Positions 1-8,339 of a DNA stretch of 40,745 nucleotides are shown here, one piece after another. Position numbers and translations under genes: made by a program. Numbering within the stretch: the stretch's first letter is position 1; every line of letters begins with the position of its first letter. This DNA is from an uncultured Flavobacteriales bacterium. Its GTDB lineage: Bacteria; Bacteroidota; Bacteroidia; Flavobacteriales_D; Crocinitomicaceae. The notes under the pieces were generated by a model. That model was not told where the DNA came from and did not search any database. It saw only the letters and a program-made list of their open reading frames with translations. The stretch is from positions 1 through 40,745 of the forward strand of contig CAJQJL010000159.1 of assembly GCA_905478665.1 (NCBI GenBank), given 5' to 3'.

Positions 1-127
1 ACACGAACTCACGACCATTGTTCAGTGGTGGATTTGTTCCTCCTGGAATCCAATAAGCGGGACCTGAATTGAAGTCCTCCGAATAGGGATAGGTATTCAC
101 CAATAACTGATTGACATTGATACTCGT
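1..127. repeat. Direct repeat, copy 1 (within giant protein gene)
   Basis: Bases 1-127 match 1753-1879 exactly, and similarity continues with few mismatches to about 155. The offset is 1752 bp, 584 codons, so the repeat stays in frame. It encodes the linker and start of a jelly-roll module (NQLLVNTYPYSEDFNSG). Confidence 0.9.
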
Positions 128-3100
128 GGCAAGCGTGTCATTTGGTAAGTAAATATCTCCCGCGAGTTGGGTATATGCAATGAAATCATAGATTCCCACA
201 GATGTCATATTCACAGTTCCTGAGAAGGTATACACAACTGACCCACCTGCTGGAATTGGGCCTGGAACAATCCCGTTCAATGTTGCACTTGCTGTTCCCG
301 ATACAACACATTCTACGGGTACATTTGAAACTGGCGTGCATGAATAGTTGTAGACCTCAACTGAAACGATTTGATCTGAAGCAAATAGGCATCCTGCGTT
401 TACAGGATCGACATAAGCAATAACTCCCACGTCGGGACCATCCTTAATGGCAATATTATCGAGTGCAAAAAGGTGATAATTGGAATAGGTCGGTTCACTG
501 TAATACGGTCGTCCGTAGAAGCGCAACTTTACACAAGGTTGCCCTGCCAATGCACACAAGCTGTGTTGATACGTTGTCCATGAATCCACGGGGTTCGACC
601 AGCTGTTTTGCCACCAGTTGGTTCCGTTGTACCAATTAGGAACGGAGTTATTTCCGAGTTGAGCCCATGTAGTGCCACCATTCAAGCTGTATTCCACATG
701 GAAGTAATCTGAATTGTGCAATGAATGTTTAATGTCCACGGAAAGCAATGGATCCGTGATACCACTAAAGTCAAACACTGGGCTTTCTACCCACACATAC
801 GAACCATTGTTTGATGCAGAAGTTCGCACAAACCATGAGTCGCCTTCACCCTCTGCTCCATTCAAATAACTCAACGAATCGTGAACGAATAGACGTGTGT
901 CGTTTGTGGTACGAGAAACCCAGCCTCCATTGTCCGTATTGAAATCCTCTGTATACGGAAAGGCAGTTATGGGGATTCCACTGAAACGTGTCTCTTGTAA
1001 ATTATCATTGGCTGGCGTTCCATCCGTGGCCAAATTTGTTGTCACCGAAATCGTATGCGTACCTGGCGCACTCATGTCGAGCGTTGCCGTGAAGGTATAA
1101 ATGTAGAATCCAAACCGTGGAATTGGACCAGGCATTATTTCGCTAATGATTGGACCGCCGTTCAATTGAAGATCAATCGGAACATCGTACAAAGGACGAC
1201 ACGTTGTGTTCTCAATGACAACACTTACTGTCTCTCCAGGGCCAAAGGCAGCACAATCACCTGCATCTGAAAGAATGATCTCCAATGGAAGAATGTCGTC
1301 TGGTTCACCATCATCAATCATGAAATTGTCAAAGCCGAATAAATGATAATTTGCATAGGTTGGAGCACTGTAATACGGTCGACCGTACACTCTAAATTTC
1401 ACGCAAGATTCTCCCGATAGTTGACACAATTCTTGTTGAACCGTCAGCCAACCATCCACAGGAGCAGCATATGAATTTCGCCACCAATTTGTCGCATTGT
1501 ACCACAGTGGATCTATTGGACCTCCAAGTTGTGTCCACGTAACACCACCATTCAAACTATATTGCACCTGAAAGTAATCTGAGTTGTGCAGGGAATGTTT
1601 GATATCCATCGTCAATGTTGGATTCGTCAGGTTACTGAAATCAAACACGGGGCTTTCTACCCAAATATAATCTCCTTGATTTGAAATTGTCGTCTGCACA
1701 TACCATGAGTCTCCTTGTCCTTGTGGGCCATTCAAATACGGCAAAGCGCCTAACACGAACTCACGACCATTGTTCAGTGGTGGATTTGTTCCTCCTGGAA
1801 TCCAATAAGCGGGACCTGAATTGAAGTCCTCCGAATAGGGATAGGTATTCACCAATAACTGATTGACATTGATACTCGTCGCAAGCGTGTCATTTGGTAA
1901 ATAAATATCTCCCGCAAGCTGCGTGTATGATTCGAAATTATACACGCCAATTGTCGTCATATCTATGGTGCCAGGAAAGGTGAATGACACTGATCCTCCG
2001 GCAGGTATTGGCCCAGGAACTATTCCTGTCAATGTCGTTGTCACCACACCCGTTATGTTGCATTCTACAGGGACATTAGACACTGGTGAACAGGAATAAT
2101 TGTGCACGTCTACGGTCACAACTTGATCAGAAGCGAACAAACATCCTATGTTTACAGGATCTACATAAGCAACAATTCCGACGTCTGGACCATCCTTAAT
2201 TTCTACGTTGTCGAAAGCAAAATAATGGTAGTTAGTATACGTTGGTTCACTGTAATATGGGCGACCATAGAAGCGCAATTTCACACAAGACTGACCAGCA
2301 AGCGCACACAAACTTTTCTGATAGGTAGTCCATGTATTTACTGGATTTGACCAACTGTTTTGCCACCAGTTTGTTCCGTTGTACCAATTTGGATCAGTGT
2401 TGTTTCCTAATTGCGACCACGTAGTGCCTCCATTTAATGAGTACTCCACATGGAAATAATCAGAATTGTGCAACGAATGTTTAAGATCGACATACAACTG
2501 TGGATCCGTCAATCCAGTGAAATCAAAAACAGGACTTTCTACCCAAATGTATGTTCCATTGTTTGATGCTGTCGTTTCCACATACCAAGAATCACCTTCA
2601 CCTTCAGGTCCATTGAGGTAAGGGACTCCTCCATGGACAAAATTTCGGTAACCATTGTCTGGAGGATTGTTTCCCGTCGCAAACCAACCTCCTGTTGTCC
2701 CATTGAAATCCATGGTATACGGATAGGTTCCAACAATAACGTTCTGTCTTGAAGTATAGGTAGTATCGTTAAATAGGAATTCGTCTGTTGCAAGGGTGGT
2801 ATACAAATTAAAATCATAGACGGCACCAACACTCATATCTATCGTACCTGGAAAGGTAAATGATACCGTTGCACCGGGTGCCAATGGTCCCACATAGGTA
2901 CCCGTTAACGATGCGGTCACCCCGCCAGAGACATCGCAATTGACCGGGATATTGGAAACAGGGGAAAATCCAAAATTTGTAATTTCGACCGTTACCTGCT
3001 CTGTCGCCGTATAAACGCCCGCACAGCCCAAATACCCAGGAGCTGTCATGTCGGTCACCCCCACATCTGGATCACTGTAAATTGTGATATCATCGAGGTA

Positions 3101-3631
3101 CCAATATTGACCAGCAAGACTGTTGTCCCAATAACGAAACCGAACCCTAACATCGGCCTGATTAGCAGCCCATGCTGTTATATTCAAGGTGGTATCCTGA
3201 GGAGCAGCGATTGATCCTCTGGTATATTTCTGATAATCCATTAAAGTTGTCCATGACCCACCACCATCGTTTGAAATCTCAATATAGCCGTGTGTTGATT
3301 CAACGCCATACCAATGATGTTGATAGTTCATATAAACTCCAGTTCTTCCAACACAGTTAAAGGAATTGGTGGTCAATGTAGCCTCATTTGGTGTTACTCC
3401 CGCTCCCAAACCAGCATCGTCAAATACCGCATAGAACGTTCCACTTCCCGAACCAAGTGCAGGTGCATTTTGAACATTCCAAGTTGCCGCACCTTGCAAG
3501 GCAGCGGTTGACCAACCAGTAGGAATTCCTCCAGAGTTAAAATATTCTTGTACGATTATATCAGCCGACGCGAAATTGCCCCAAACAATGATGGATAAAA
3601 AAAGTAGTATTCTGTGGACGAAAATCTTCAA
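1..3631 (-). CDS. Giant secreted protein of alternating choice-of-anchor J-like and CARDB-like modules (3' end outside window)
   Basis: The frame is open on the minus strand from a TTG at 3631 to the left edge, about 1210 codons without a stop. No in-frame ATG lies between that TTG and the upstream stop. The first ~22 residues form a signal peptide (MKIFVHRILLFLSIIVWG, then FASA). Residues ~25-185 resemble a choice-of-anchor J/MAM-like jelly roll (GGIPTGWS, GTFYAVFDD, YWYLDDITIYSD). After it, CARDB-like beta-sandwich modules (DVGV..., NYSC.PVSNVPVEC) alternate with jelly-roll modules carrying SWYV, WVESPVFDF, KHSLHNSDYF, YSLNGG and GRPYYS. KHSLHNSD recurs near residues 386, 680 and 970. Such architectures are common in Bacteroidota surface proteins exported by the type IX system, whose sorting domain would lie off-window. 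Role is probably adhesion or surface structure; this is inference. Confidence 0.9.
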   Translation of the reverse strand, partial: MKIFVHRILLFLSIIVWGNFASADIIVQEYFNSGGIPTGWSTAALQGAATWNVQNAPALGSGSGTFYAVFDDAGLGAGVTPNEATLTTNSFNCVGRTGVYMNYQHHWYGVESTHGYIEISNDGGGSWTTLMDYQKYTRGSIAAPQDTTLNITAWAANQADVRVRFRYWDNSLAGQYWYLDDITIYSDPDVGVTDMTAPGYLGCAGVYTATEQVTVEITNFGFSPVSNIPVNCDVSGGVTASLTGTYVGPLAPGATVSFTFPGTIDMSVGAVYDFNLYTTLATDEFLFNDTTYTSRQNVIVGTYPYTMDFNGTTGGWFATGNNPPDNGYRNFVHGGVPYLNGPEGEGDSWYVETTASNNGTYIWVESPVFDFTGLTDPQLYVDLKHSLHNSDYFHVEYSLNGGTTWSQLGNNTDPNWYNGTNWWQNSWSNPVNTWTTYQKSLCALAGQSCVKLRFYGRPYYSEPTYTNYHYFAFDNVEIKDGPDVGIVAYVDPVNIGCLFASDQVVTVDVHNYSCSPVSNVPVECNITGVVTTTLTGIVPGPIPAGGSVSFTFPGTIDMTTIGVYNFESYTQLAGDIYLPNDTLATSINVNQLLVNTYPYSEDFNSGPAYWIPGGTNPPLNNGREFVLGALPYLNGPQGQGDSWYVQTTISNQGDYIWVESPVFDFSNLTNPTLTMDIKHSLHNSDYFQVQYSLNGGVTWTQLGGPIDPLWYNATNWWRNSYAAPVDGWLTVQQELCQLSGESCVKFRVYGRPYYSAPTYANYHLFGFDNFMIDDGEPDDILPLEIILSDAGDCAAFGPGETVSVVIENTTCRPLYDVPIDLQLNGGPIISEIMPGPIPRFGFYIYTFTATLDMSAPGTHTISVTTNLATDGTPANDNLQETRFSGIPITAFPYTEDFNTDNGGWVSRTTNDTRLFVHDSLSYLNGAEGEGDSWFVRTSASNNGSYVWVESPVFDFSGITDPLLSVDIKHSLHNSDYFHVEYSLNGGTTWAQLGNNSVPNWYNGTNWWQNSWSNPVDSWTTYQHSLCALAGQPCVKLRFYGRPYYSEPTYSNYHLFALDNIAIKDGPDVGVIAYVDPVNAGCLFASDQIVSVEVYNYSCTPVSNVPVECVVSGTASATLNGIVPGPIPAGGSVVYTFSGTVNMTSVGIYDFIAYTQLAGDIYLPNDTLATSINVNQLLVNTYPYSEDFNSGPAYWIPGGTNPPLNNGREFV
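1753..1879. repeat. Direct repeat, copy 2 (within giant protein gene)
   Basis: Partner of bases 1-127, identical over 127 bp. Identity at this level inside otherwise diverged modules suggests recent duplication or gene conversion. Confidence 0.9.
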
Positions 3632-3943
3632 GTTAACGTAGTAATAGCCTGTTATTTGAGTCCACAAATTAAGACTTTAATCTTTAACAATCAAAACTTG
3701 AGTTAAAGTTTCACAGAGTGTTAAGAGCTTGTTACAAATACTACACTTTTTACATTAGCAAGTATGGGAATGAGTACCTGAATTCTGACCGCTTTTTCAA
3801 TTCTACATAATCCCTCGTACGCTTTGTTCATTGGAGTGTCCGAAACGGATATATACTTCTAATTTCCAACTACTTATGTTGTACATTCTATTAATACGAC
3901 AAGAAAAGCGTCTCGTCAACTAATCCACTCAAAACAACTGGTT
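3632..3943. other. Intergenic region between giant protein gene and small plus-strand gene
   Basis: About 310 bp, divergent between the two genes. Apart from the promoter-like elements for the giant gene at 3665-3696, I see no gene, RNA or strong hairpin. The half proximal to 3944 has no clear TAnnTTTG box. Confidence 0.6.
3665..3696 (-). promoter_or_regulatory. Putative Bacteroidota-type promoter of the giant protein gene
   Basis: Read on the minus strand: TTTTG (3696-3692), 19 nt spacer, TTAATTTG (3672-3665), close to the TTTG / TAnnTTTG consensus with one mismatch in the -7 box. It would give a leader of roughly 25-30 nt before the TTG at 3631. Confidence 0.4.
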
Positions 3944-4159
3944 ATGGAAAGTGAAGAATTAAACCCGAATCTAGTATTACAACAAACACGCATCAACTCA
4001 AAAGTTGAACTTCAATTGTTGGGAATTGAAAAAAAATGGATTTACGGAGGAAAAGGATGGTCTGAAAAAGGCAAGGTTCCCGAACCTGTAGCTATCTCAT
4101 CATCTGATGCAATTAAAGAAGAAGTTAGCCGAAAATGGTGGCAATTTTGGAAGAAATAG
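3944..4159 (+). CDS. Small hypothetical protein, 71 aa
   Basis: I do not recognise a family. The protein is hydrophilic, has no signal peptide, and ends in a basic aromatic tail (SRKWWQFWKK) of a kind seen at the ends of small Bacteroidota proteins. It is not a shadow of another gene: nothing on the other strand overlaps it. It stands alone between the divergent giant gene and the convergent four-gene operon, whose last gene ends 23 bp away. No convincing promoter or ribosome binding site was seen, so reality rests on composition and the free space around it. Confidence 0.5.
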   Translation: MESEELNPNLVLQQTRINSKVELQLLGIEKKWIYGGKGWSEKGKVPEPVAISSSDAIKEEVSRKWWQFWKK

Positions 4160-4182
4160 AACAGTCTATTCCTTCCAAAAAT

Positions 4183-4401
4183 TTAATCCTCGTAGCCGCA
4201 AATTCTGCGACCATATGTTCTTATTGCCTCATTTTTAGTAACAATCTTCACTTCGTGCGTACAGCGCTTAAGCCCTCGACAGTTTTTGTCTAAGTGATAT
4301 ACTTCTGATGCGTTGGAAATGCAGATGTATACGTTGGTGCTCCCGTCTGTTGTGCAGGCGAGAAGGATGAAGACGAATGCTAGGGCGATGAGTTTTTTCA
4401 T
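4183..4401 (-). CDS. Small cysteine-containing lipoprotein, 72 aa
   Basis: The N-terminus is a lipoprotein signal with lipobox LLAC at residues 13-16, so the mature protein begins at Cys16 and should be membrane-anchored outside the cytoplasm. The mature part has the pattern YHLDKNCRGLKRC followed by an alanine/glycine segment and RRICGYE. This resembles a small domain found in many bacterial secreted proteins (Y-H-x-x-x-C-x-x-L then G-x-x-x-C), probably held by metal or disulfides. It lies 14 bp after the 729-aa gene and is the last gene of the patatin operon. Its function is unknown; association with the operon is inferred from spacing. Confidence 0.75.
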   Translation of the reverse strand: MKKLIALAFVFILLACTTDGSTNVYICISNASEVYHLDKNCRGLKRCTHEVKIVTKNEAIRTYGRRICGYED

Positions 4402-4415
4402 GTTCCCCCCTATTT

Positions 4416-6605
4416 CTAATCAAGTTTCGCTTTTTGCTCCTCAATCTTCTGAAGTTTTTCATTCAACTTCTCCGCCTTGCGATCTAGCTTTTCAGCCTTC
4501 TCCAATTTTTCGGCCTTTTCAGTCGAATATCTTTTGTCCCAAGTTGATTGAGTCAATTCCACCTTTTTCACTTTTTCAGATTTACTGTACAGGTTGAACA
4601 ATGGTATATCTACTGTCAAGGCCGCTCCAACTCTCCACGCTCTTGAATTAATTTCCAAATCTCCATTGTCCAGAACTTTGCGAAGCTCGGGGCCGTATTG
4701 CGCTCCTATATTTACCGCAAGTGGCGTATTTCCGATCCCCCATACAACATATAAACCGGGGGATAAGATATTCTTCCACTGTACATCTGGTGTTGGTGCA
4801 GAATCATCTTTAAGTCTAAAAGCTGTTACTGCGCCGACGTCAATGATTGATGCAAAAAGAGAAATGGAATGTCCGCTAAAGTAACGTCTTCTTCGGATAG
4901 AGTTTAAAATGTTGTCTGTCTCGTTAATAATTGTTTTCACATTGTGAAGGCTGAACTTTGTCGGTTTTTTGCATGTTACCCCCCAATTTGCACCTATCCC
5001 AATAGGAGCAGTGAATCCAGTAAGAAAGGCCGTTGGGTTTTTCGCGTTGGCATTCTCTAGGTACTCCTGAGCACCAAACACACCTGCGTATGCATTTACT
5101 GAAAAACTGAAATAGCTGTTACGCTTTAGTCGATAACTCTGAGCAGGAAGAACCGCTCCCCTTAGTGCTTCTGAAAAAGCTTCAGGTGTAGAGGCGGTGG
5201 ATAGACTCACCGCCAGATTTGCGTACTTCAAGAAATCCTTTAGGAATGCATTACTACTTAACACATCTGCTGGAATCCATACTTCAATTGCCTCGAGCGT
5301 ATTGACCAAAATCTTTGAATACTCTTTTGATGCAATAGCTTGGTTCGTTTCAATTAAAAAGGGTATCGTTGCGTTAATGCTTTCTACCGTGTTTTTAAAT
5401 TTTTCAGGCATTCTTAAGTTGGCATCAATAGTCTGCAACGCCGTACTATCCGTTAAAAGTGAAATAAGATCAAACCCAGATTCGATGGTAGGGATGTAAT
5501 CCGTGTAGCTAAGGACATCTCCATTTGCAAGTTTATTTCCTAGAACAACTACCGCTTCCTGTACGCTTCGAATATCGTGACTGGCATCTTTTACCAAGTT
5601 GACCAATGAACCGATAGAAGATTGATCTATCAATGAGCCTATACCCACAGGCTCAGCATGCGCCCATGCATATAAGGTTTTTCCACCTAGGATGCTCATG
5701 ACATCGCTATTCAGCGTATCCTTGTACTTCTCAATCGTAAACCCGATAAACGTCTTTGCTATTTTAAGGTTTTCCAAATTTTTAAGGTTGGCGCTAGAGG
5801 CCCAATTGGTTCTCTCGTAATTACACAACTCCTTTACAATGGGGCCGATTAAGTCCAAGCTTTTTTCGACATTCTCATTCTTAAACTGGACGGATAGAAA
5901 GTCCAGCAATTCATTGGTGTTCTTGTACGATTCTTGCGGAGATTGAACAAAGGGGAGTACCTGCTCGTAAACAACAGTAGCGGCATCAATGAAGTCTTTT
6001 TGAGCTTGTGTAAGATTAATACCATCTATTGTAGAGATCCCTTTTAGAAGTATTGGCAAGTTTTCAGGGAGCTCTTTTAAGTCTTCATCCAATGCACTTC
6101 GAAAGGAGGCAAGCCAAGCTTGATAGTTGAAGGGATCATCAAAAAGTAGTATTCGCTTTGCATTTGGAAACAAATCACCTAGCAGGGTGTCAGCTTGCAG
6201 TTTTTCACGAAAATTATCCAAGAACGCTAGCGTCAACTCTTCGCGAAATCGATCCGCTATAAGTTTTGAAAGTTCATCGATCATCGCTGGTGCTCCGATA
6301 CCACTCGATACGTCACCTGCCTGTGACTCTCCCACATCAACAGCACGTGCCTCCTGCATATTTATTGTCTCTGGAACATCAATGAAGCGTGTTCCAATTA
6401 TAGTATCCACTAAAGTATCGGCTGTTGCTATCTTATCCAGATTATATTTTTCCAATATTGCGCGAGCCTGCTCGTAATCACCATCTGTTAAATGCGTATT
6501 GTAATCCACGGCATCCTGAAGTGGGTGTTGATCTGAATTCTGCGCATACAGCGCTGAACTATAAAGAAATAAAAAAGTAAGTAAGCTTAGTATAGAATGT
6601 TTCAT
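4416..6605 (-). CDS. Exported 729-aa protein, helical N-terminal region with beta-rich C-terminal domain, unknown family
   Basis: It begins with a signal peptide (MKHSILSLLTFLFLYSSALYA, cleavage near residue 21). Residues ~25-485 look alpha-helical, with no membrane segments and no motif I know. Residues ~491-673 are rich in glycine, aromatic and alternating hydrophobic residues (FSFSVNAYAGVFG, GFTAPIGIGANWG, GLYVVWGIG, VNIGAQYG), suggesting an outer-membrane-type beta domain, although about 180 residues is short for a full barrel. Residues ~674-729 are a Lys/Glu-rich coiled coil (EKAEKLDRKAEKLNEKL). It starts 14 bp after the protease gene and precedes the small lipoprotein gene. Location is likely periplasm or outer membrane; function unknown. 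It could be the envelope partner of the membrane protease encoded upstream. Confidence 0.9.
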   Translation of the reverse strand: MKHSILSLLTFLFLYSSALYAQNSDQHPLQDAVDYNTHLTDGDYEQARAILEKYNLDKIATADTLVDTIIGTRFIDVPETINMQEARAVDVGESQAGDVSSGIGAPAMIDELSKLIADRFREELTLAFLDNFREKLQADTLLGDLFPNAKRILLFDDPFNYQAWLASFRSALDEDLKELPENLPILLKGISTIDGINLTQAQKDFIDAATVVYEQVLPFVQSPQESYKNTNELLDFLSVQFKNENVEKSLDLIGPIVKELCNYERTNWASSANLKNLENLKIAKTFIGFTIEKYKDTLNSDVMSILGGKTLYAWAHAEPVGIGSLIDQSSIGSLVNLVKDASHDIRSVQEAVVVLGNKLANGDVLSYTDYIPTIESGFDLISLLTDSTALQTIDANLRMPEKFKNTVESINATIPFLIETNQAIASKEYSKILVNTLEAIEVWIPADVLSSNAFLKDFLKYANLAVSLSTASTPEAFSEALRGAVLPAQSYRLKRNSYFSFSVNAYAGVFGAQEYLENANAKNPTAFLTGFTAPIGIGANWGVTCKKPTKFSLHNVKTIINETDNILNSIRRRRYFSGHSISLFASIIDVGAVTAFRLKDDSAPTPDVQWKNILSPGLYVVWGIGNTPLAVNIGAQYGPELRKVLDNGDLEINSRAWRVGAALTVDIPLFNLYSKSEKVKKVELTQSTWDKRYSTEKAEKLEKAEKLDRKAEKLNEKLQKIEEQKAKLD

Positions 6606-6619
6606 GTTGAAGTGCTGTT

Positions 6620-8302
6620 TTAAATATAGATCTCTGTTTTCGTTTCTTTTAAAATTGGTTCTATTGGAATAGCGTATGTGTAACTATTATCTCCTCCAAT
6701 AATCATGGCAAATGGTCGATAATCCTCCGTGAAGATAACTGATCCAGAATCCCCTTTTTCACTTATCGCACCTTTCTTACCCGTTTGTCTATGACCCAAT
6801 ACTATTAACCCTTTGAATTTTTTTATGCCGTCTGTATATCTCAATGACACTTCCTGTTGCGAACTTATGCGCTTAATCGATCCTTCTATTTTTTTCGAAA
6901 TTCTAGAACTGTAGAAGGCGACTTTATCGTTCATTTTCATCTCACTCAAGGGCTTTACTTTGCCAAGCTTACCTCCAGATGGAATTTCGTTATCTACACC
7001 ATTGAGGTTTCTGTCTACTTGAGCTAGGGCAACATCCACACCTTCATCAAGTCGGGCATAGATTAGCTTACCAATGTTCTTTCTGCGGTTTCTTTCGAGA
7101 ACAAATATGTTTTCATTCCCGCTAAATTTTCCTCCTTCATTTTTTCCGCTCCCTCCCAATGCGACATGCGAACATGTCAACAAAATTCGAGACCTTGTAG
7201 TTTCTGACGAGACCAAAACAGCTCCCAACGATCCTATCATTGTGGGCGCACTCTGGTTCCGTAGCCGATAGCCTAAGCCTGCTTGGGAATCTCCATCTTC
7301 AATCAATACAGCTTCCAACTCTACTGACGTGGTTTCGCCATTTGCCGTTACCGAAAGGCTTGTAGGGAAATCTTCTGGAGCCGCACTTGTAACATGTGCA
7401 ATAACTCCAATGACGTTGCTCAACGTAACTCCAGGCTCAAGTGTATCAATCATAGGATACTTCGCTTTCAGTTCTGCTTCATTCTGCGAAATTGCTTCTT
7501 TGGCCAATGCCTCTTCATCTGAACTTACAGGAGGGTCCTCCGTTTCTTCGTCCGTTTCACTCGTTGTTTTCTGATCGTTAACAGGCAATAAGATATCTCG
7601 AACTTTCTTCAGTAATTCAATTGTCCTCTTGGTAAAGAAACCAAGAATAAAGGCCAAGACAATGGTATTCTTGCCGACCTCATCAAAGGAAACAGAGCCT
7701 GAGTTTATTAACGCATTCAAAGAAAGGTAAATAACAATTGTTGTCAAAGGCGTATAAAAGAGCTTGCCTATATGCTCGGGAACCCATTCGACTTCAAATT
7801 TCTCAGCCATTGTGACGCTGTACATAAGGTTTGCAATCAGGCCAAAGAGTGACCAAAAAAGCACTTCCATGAGAACCCACCCTCCAGACAACCAGAAATA
7901 GGAGTGAACGTCAAAAGAATGCGTTGAAATGACGGCTTGCAATTGCTTAACATCATACGAGCGCACAAACACGTCAATCTTACTGTCGTCTTTGCAATCT
8001 AACACGTCTTGCAGGTATGTAATAACCTTCCCCTGCACATCTGCTCTGTACTGTGCGGAATCAATAACTTCTTTGGTTGACTTCAAGGAATCGGGACCAG
8101 TAACGTCAATTATTTTGGTCGGCGTTGGTGTCACAGCAATAATGGAATTTACCGCTGCAAGCTGCTCTTTGTTAAGGTATACCCGCTCTGTCCCTGTAGG
8201 ACTTTTGGTTGATGCATGCAAAACCAGATAGGTAACAAATAAACTCAGTGAGAAGATAGATGCTACTACTACCCATTTAATTTTTGGTGTCCAATTTTTC
8301 AT
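6620..8302 (-). CDS. Membrane-anchored trypsin-like serine protease, 560 aa
   Basis: The C-terminal domain (~350-555) carries a chymotrypsin-fold triad: His379 in LLTCSHV, Asp423 in GVDVALAQV, Ser519 in EKGDSGS. Hydrophobic segments lie at ~11-29, ~138-160, ~181-200 and ~212-224. The loop after the fourth is basic (TKRTIELLKKVRD), so by the positive-inside rule residues 31-136 would be periplasmic and the protease domain cytosolic. An acidic linker (~248-270, TSETDEETED) precedes a small domain at ~280-345 of unknown type. It sits 37 bp after the patatin gene and 14 bp before the exported-protein gene. Trypsin-like domains occur as effectors or activators in bacterial conflict systems; whether this one does is inference. 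An HtrA-type quality-control protease is an alternative, but no PDZ domain is visible. Confidence 0.9.
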   Translation of the reverse strand: MKNWTPKIKWVVVASIFSLSLFVTYLVLHASTKSPTGTERVYLNKEQLAAVNSIIAVTPTPTKIIDVTGPDSLKSTKEVIDSAQYRADVQGKVITYLQDVLDCKDDSKIDVFVRSYDVKQLQAVISTHSFDVHSYFWLSGGWVLMEVLFWSLFGLIANLMYSVTMAEKFEVEWVPEHIGKLFYTPLTTIVIYLSLNALINSGSVSFDEVGKNTIVLAFILGFFTKRTIELLKKVRDILLPVNDQKTTSETDEETEDPPVSSDEEALAKEAISQNEAELKAKYPMIDTLEPGVTLSNVIGVIAHVTSAAPEDFPTSLSVTANGETTSVELEAVLIEDGDSQAGLGYRLRNQSAPTMIGSLGAVLVSSETTRSRILLTCSHVALGGSGKNEGGKFSGNENIFVLERNRRKNIGKLIYARLDEGVDVALAQVDRNLNGVDNEIPSGGKLGKVKPLSEMKMNDKVAFYSSRISKKIEGSIKRISSQQEVSLRYTDGIKKFKGLIVLGHRQTGKKGAISEKGDSGSVIFTEDYRPFAMIIGGDNSYTYAIPIEPILKETKTEIYI

Positions 8303-8339
8303 AATTTCTAGGTTCTATTCTTATTCGTTATGTATGTCC

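Noticed and set aside
2539-2832. 97-codon minus-strand reading frame
   Set aside because: It is in a different frame from the giant protein, whose continuous frame shows strong module conservation here.
1-3631. Repeats as CRISPR or insertion sequence
   Set aside because: The repeats are in-frame coding modules of ~290 codons without spacers, transposase or terminal inverted repeats.
6127-6477. 116-codon plus-strand frame opposite the 729-aa gene
   Set aside because: Ser-rich mirror of the minus-strand coding sequence; no promoter and no protein-like features.
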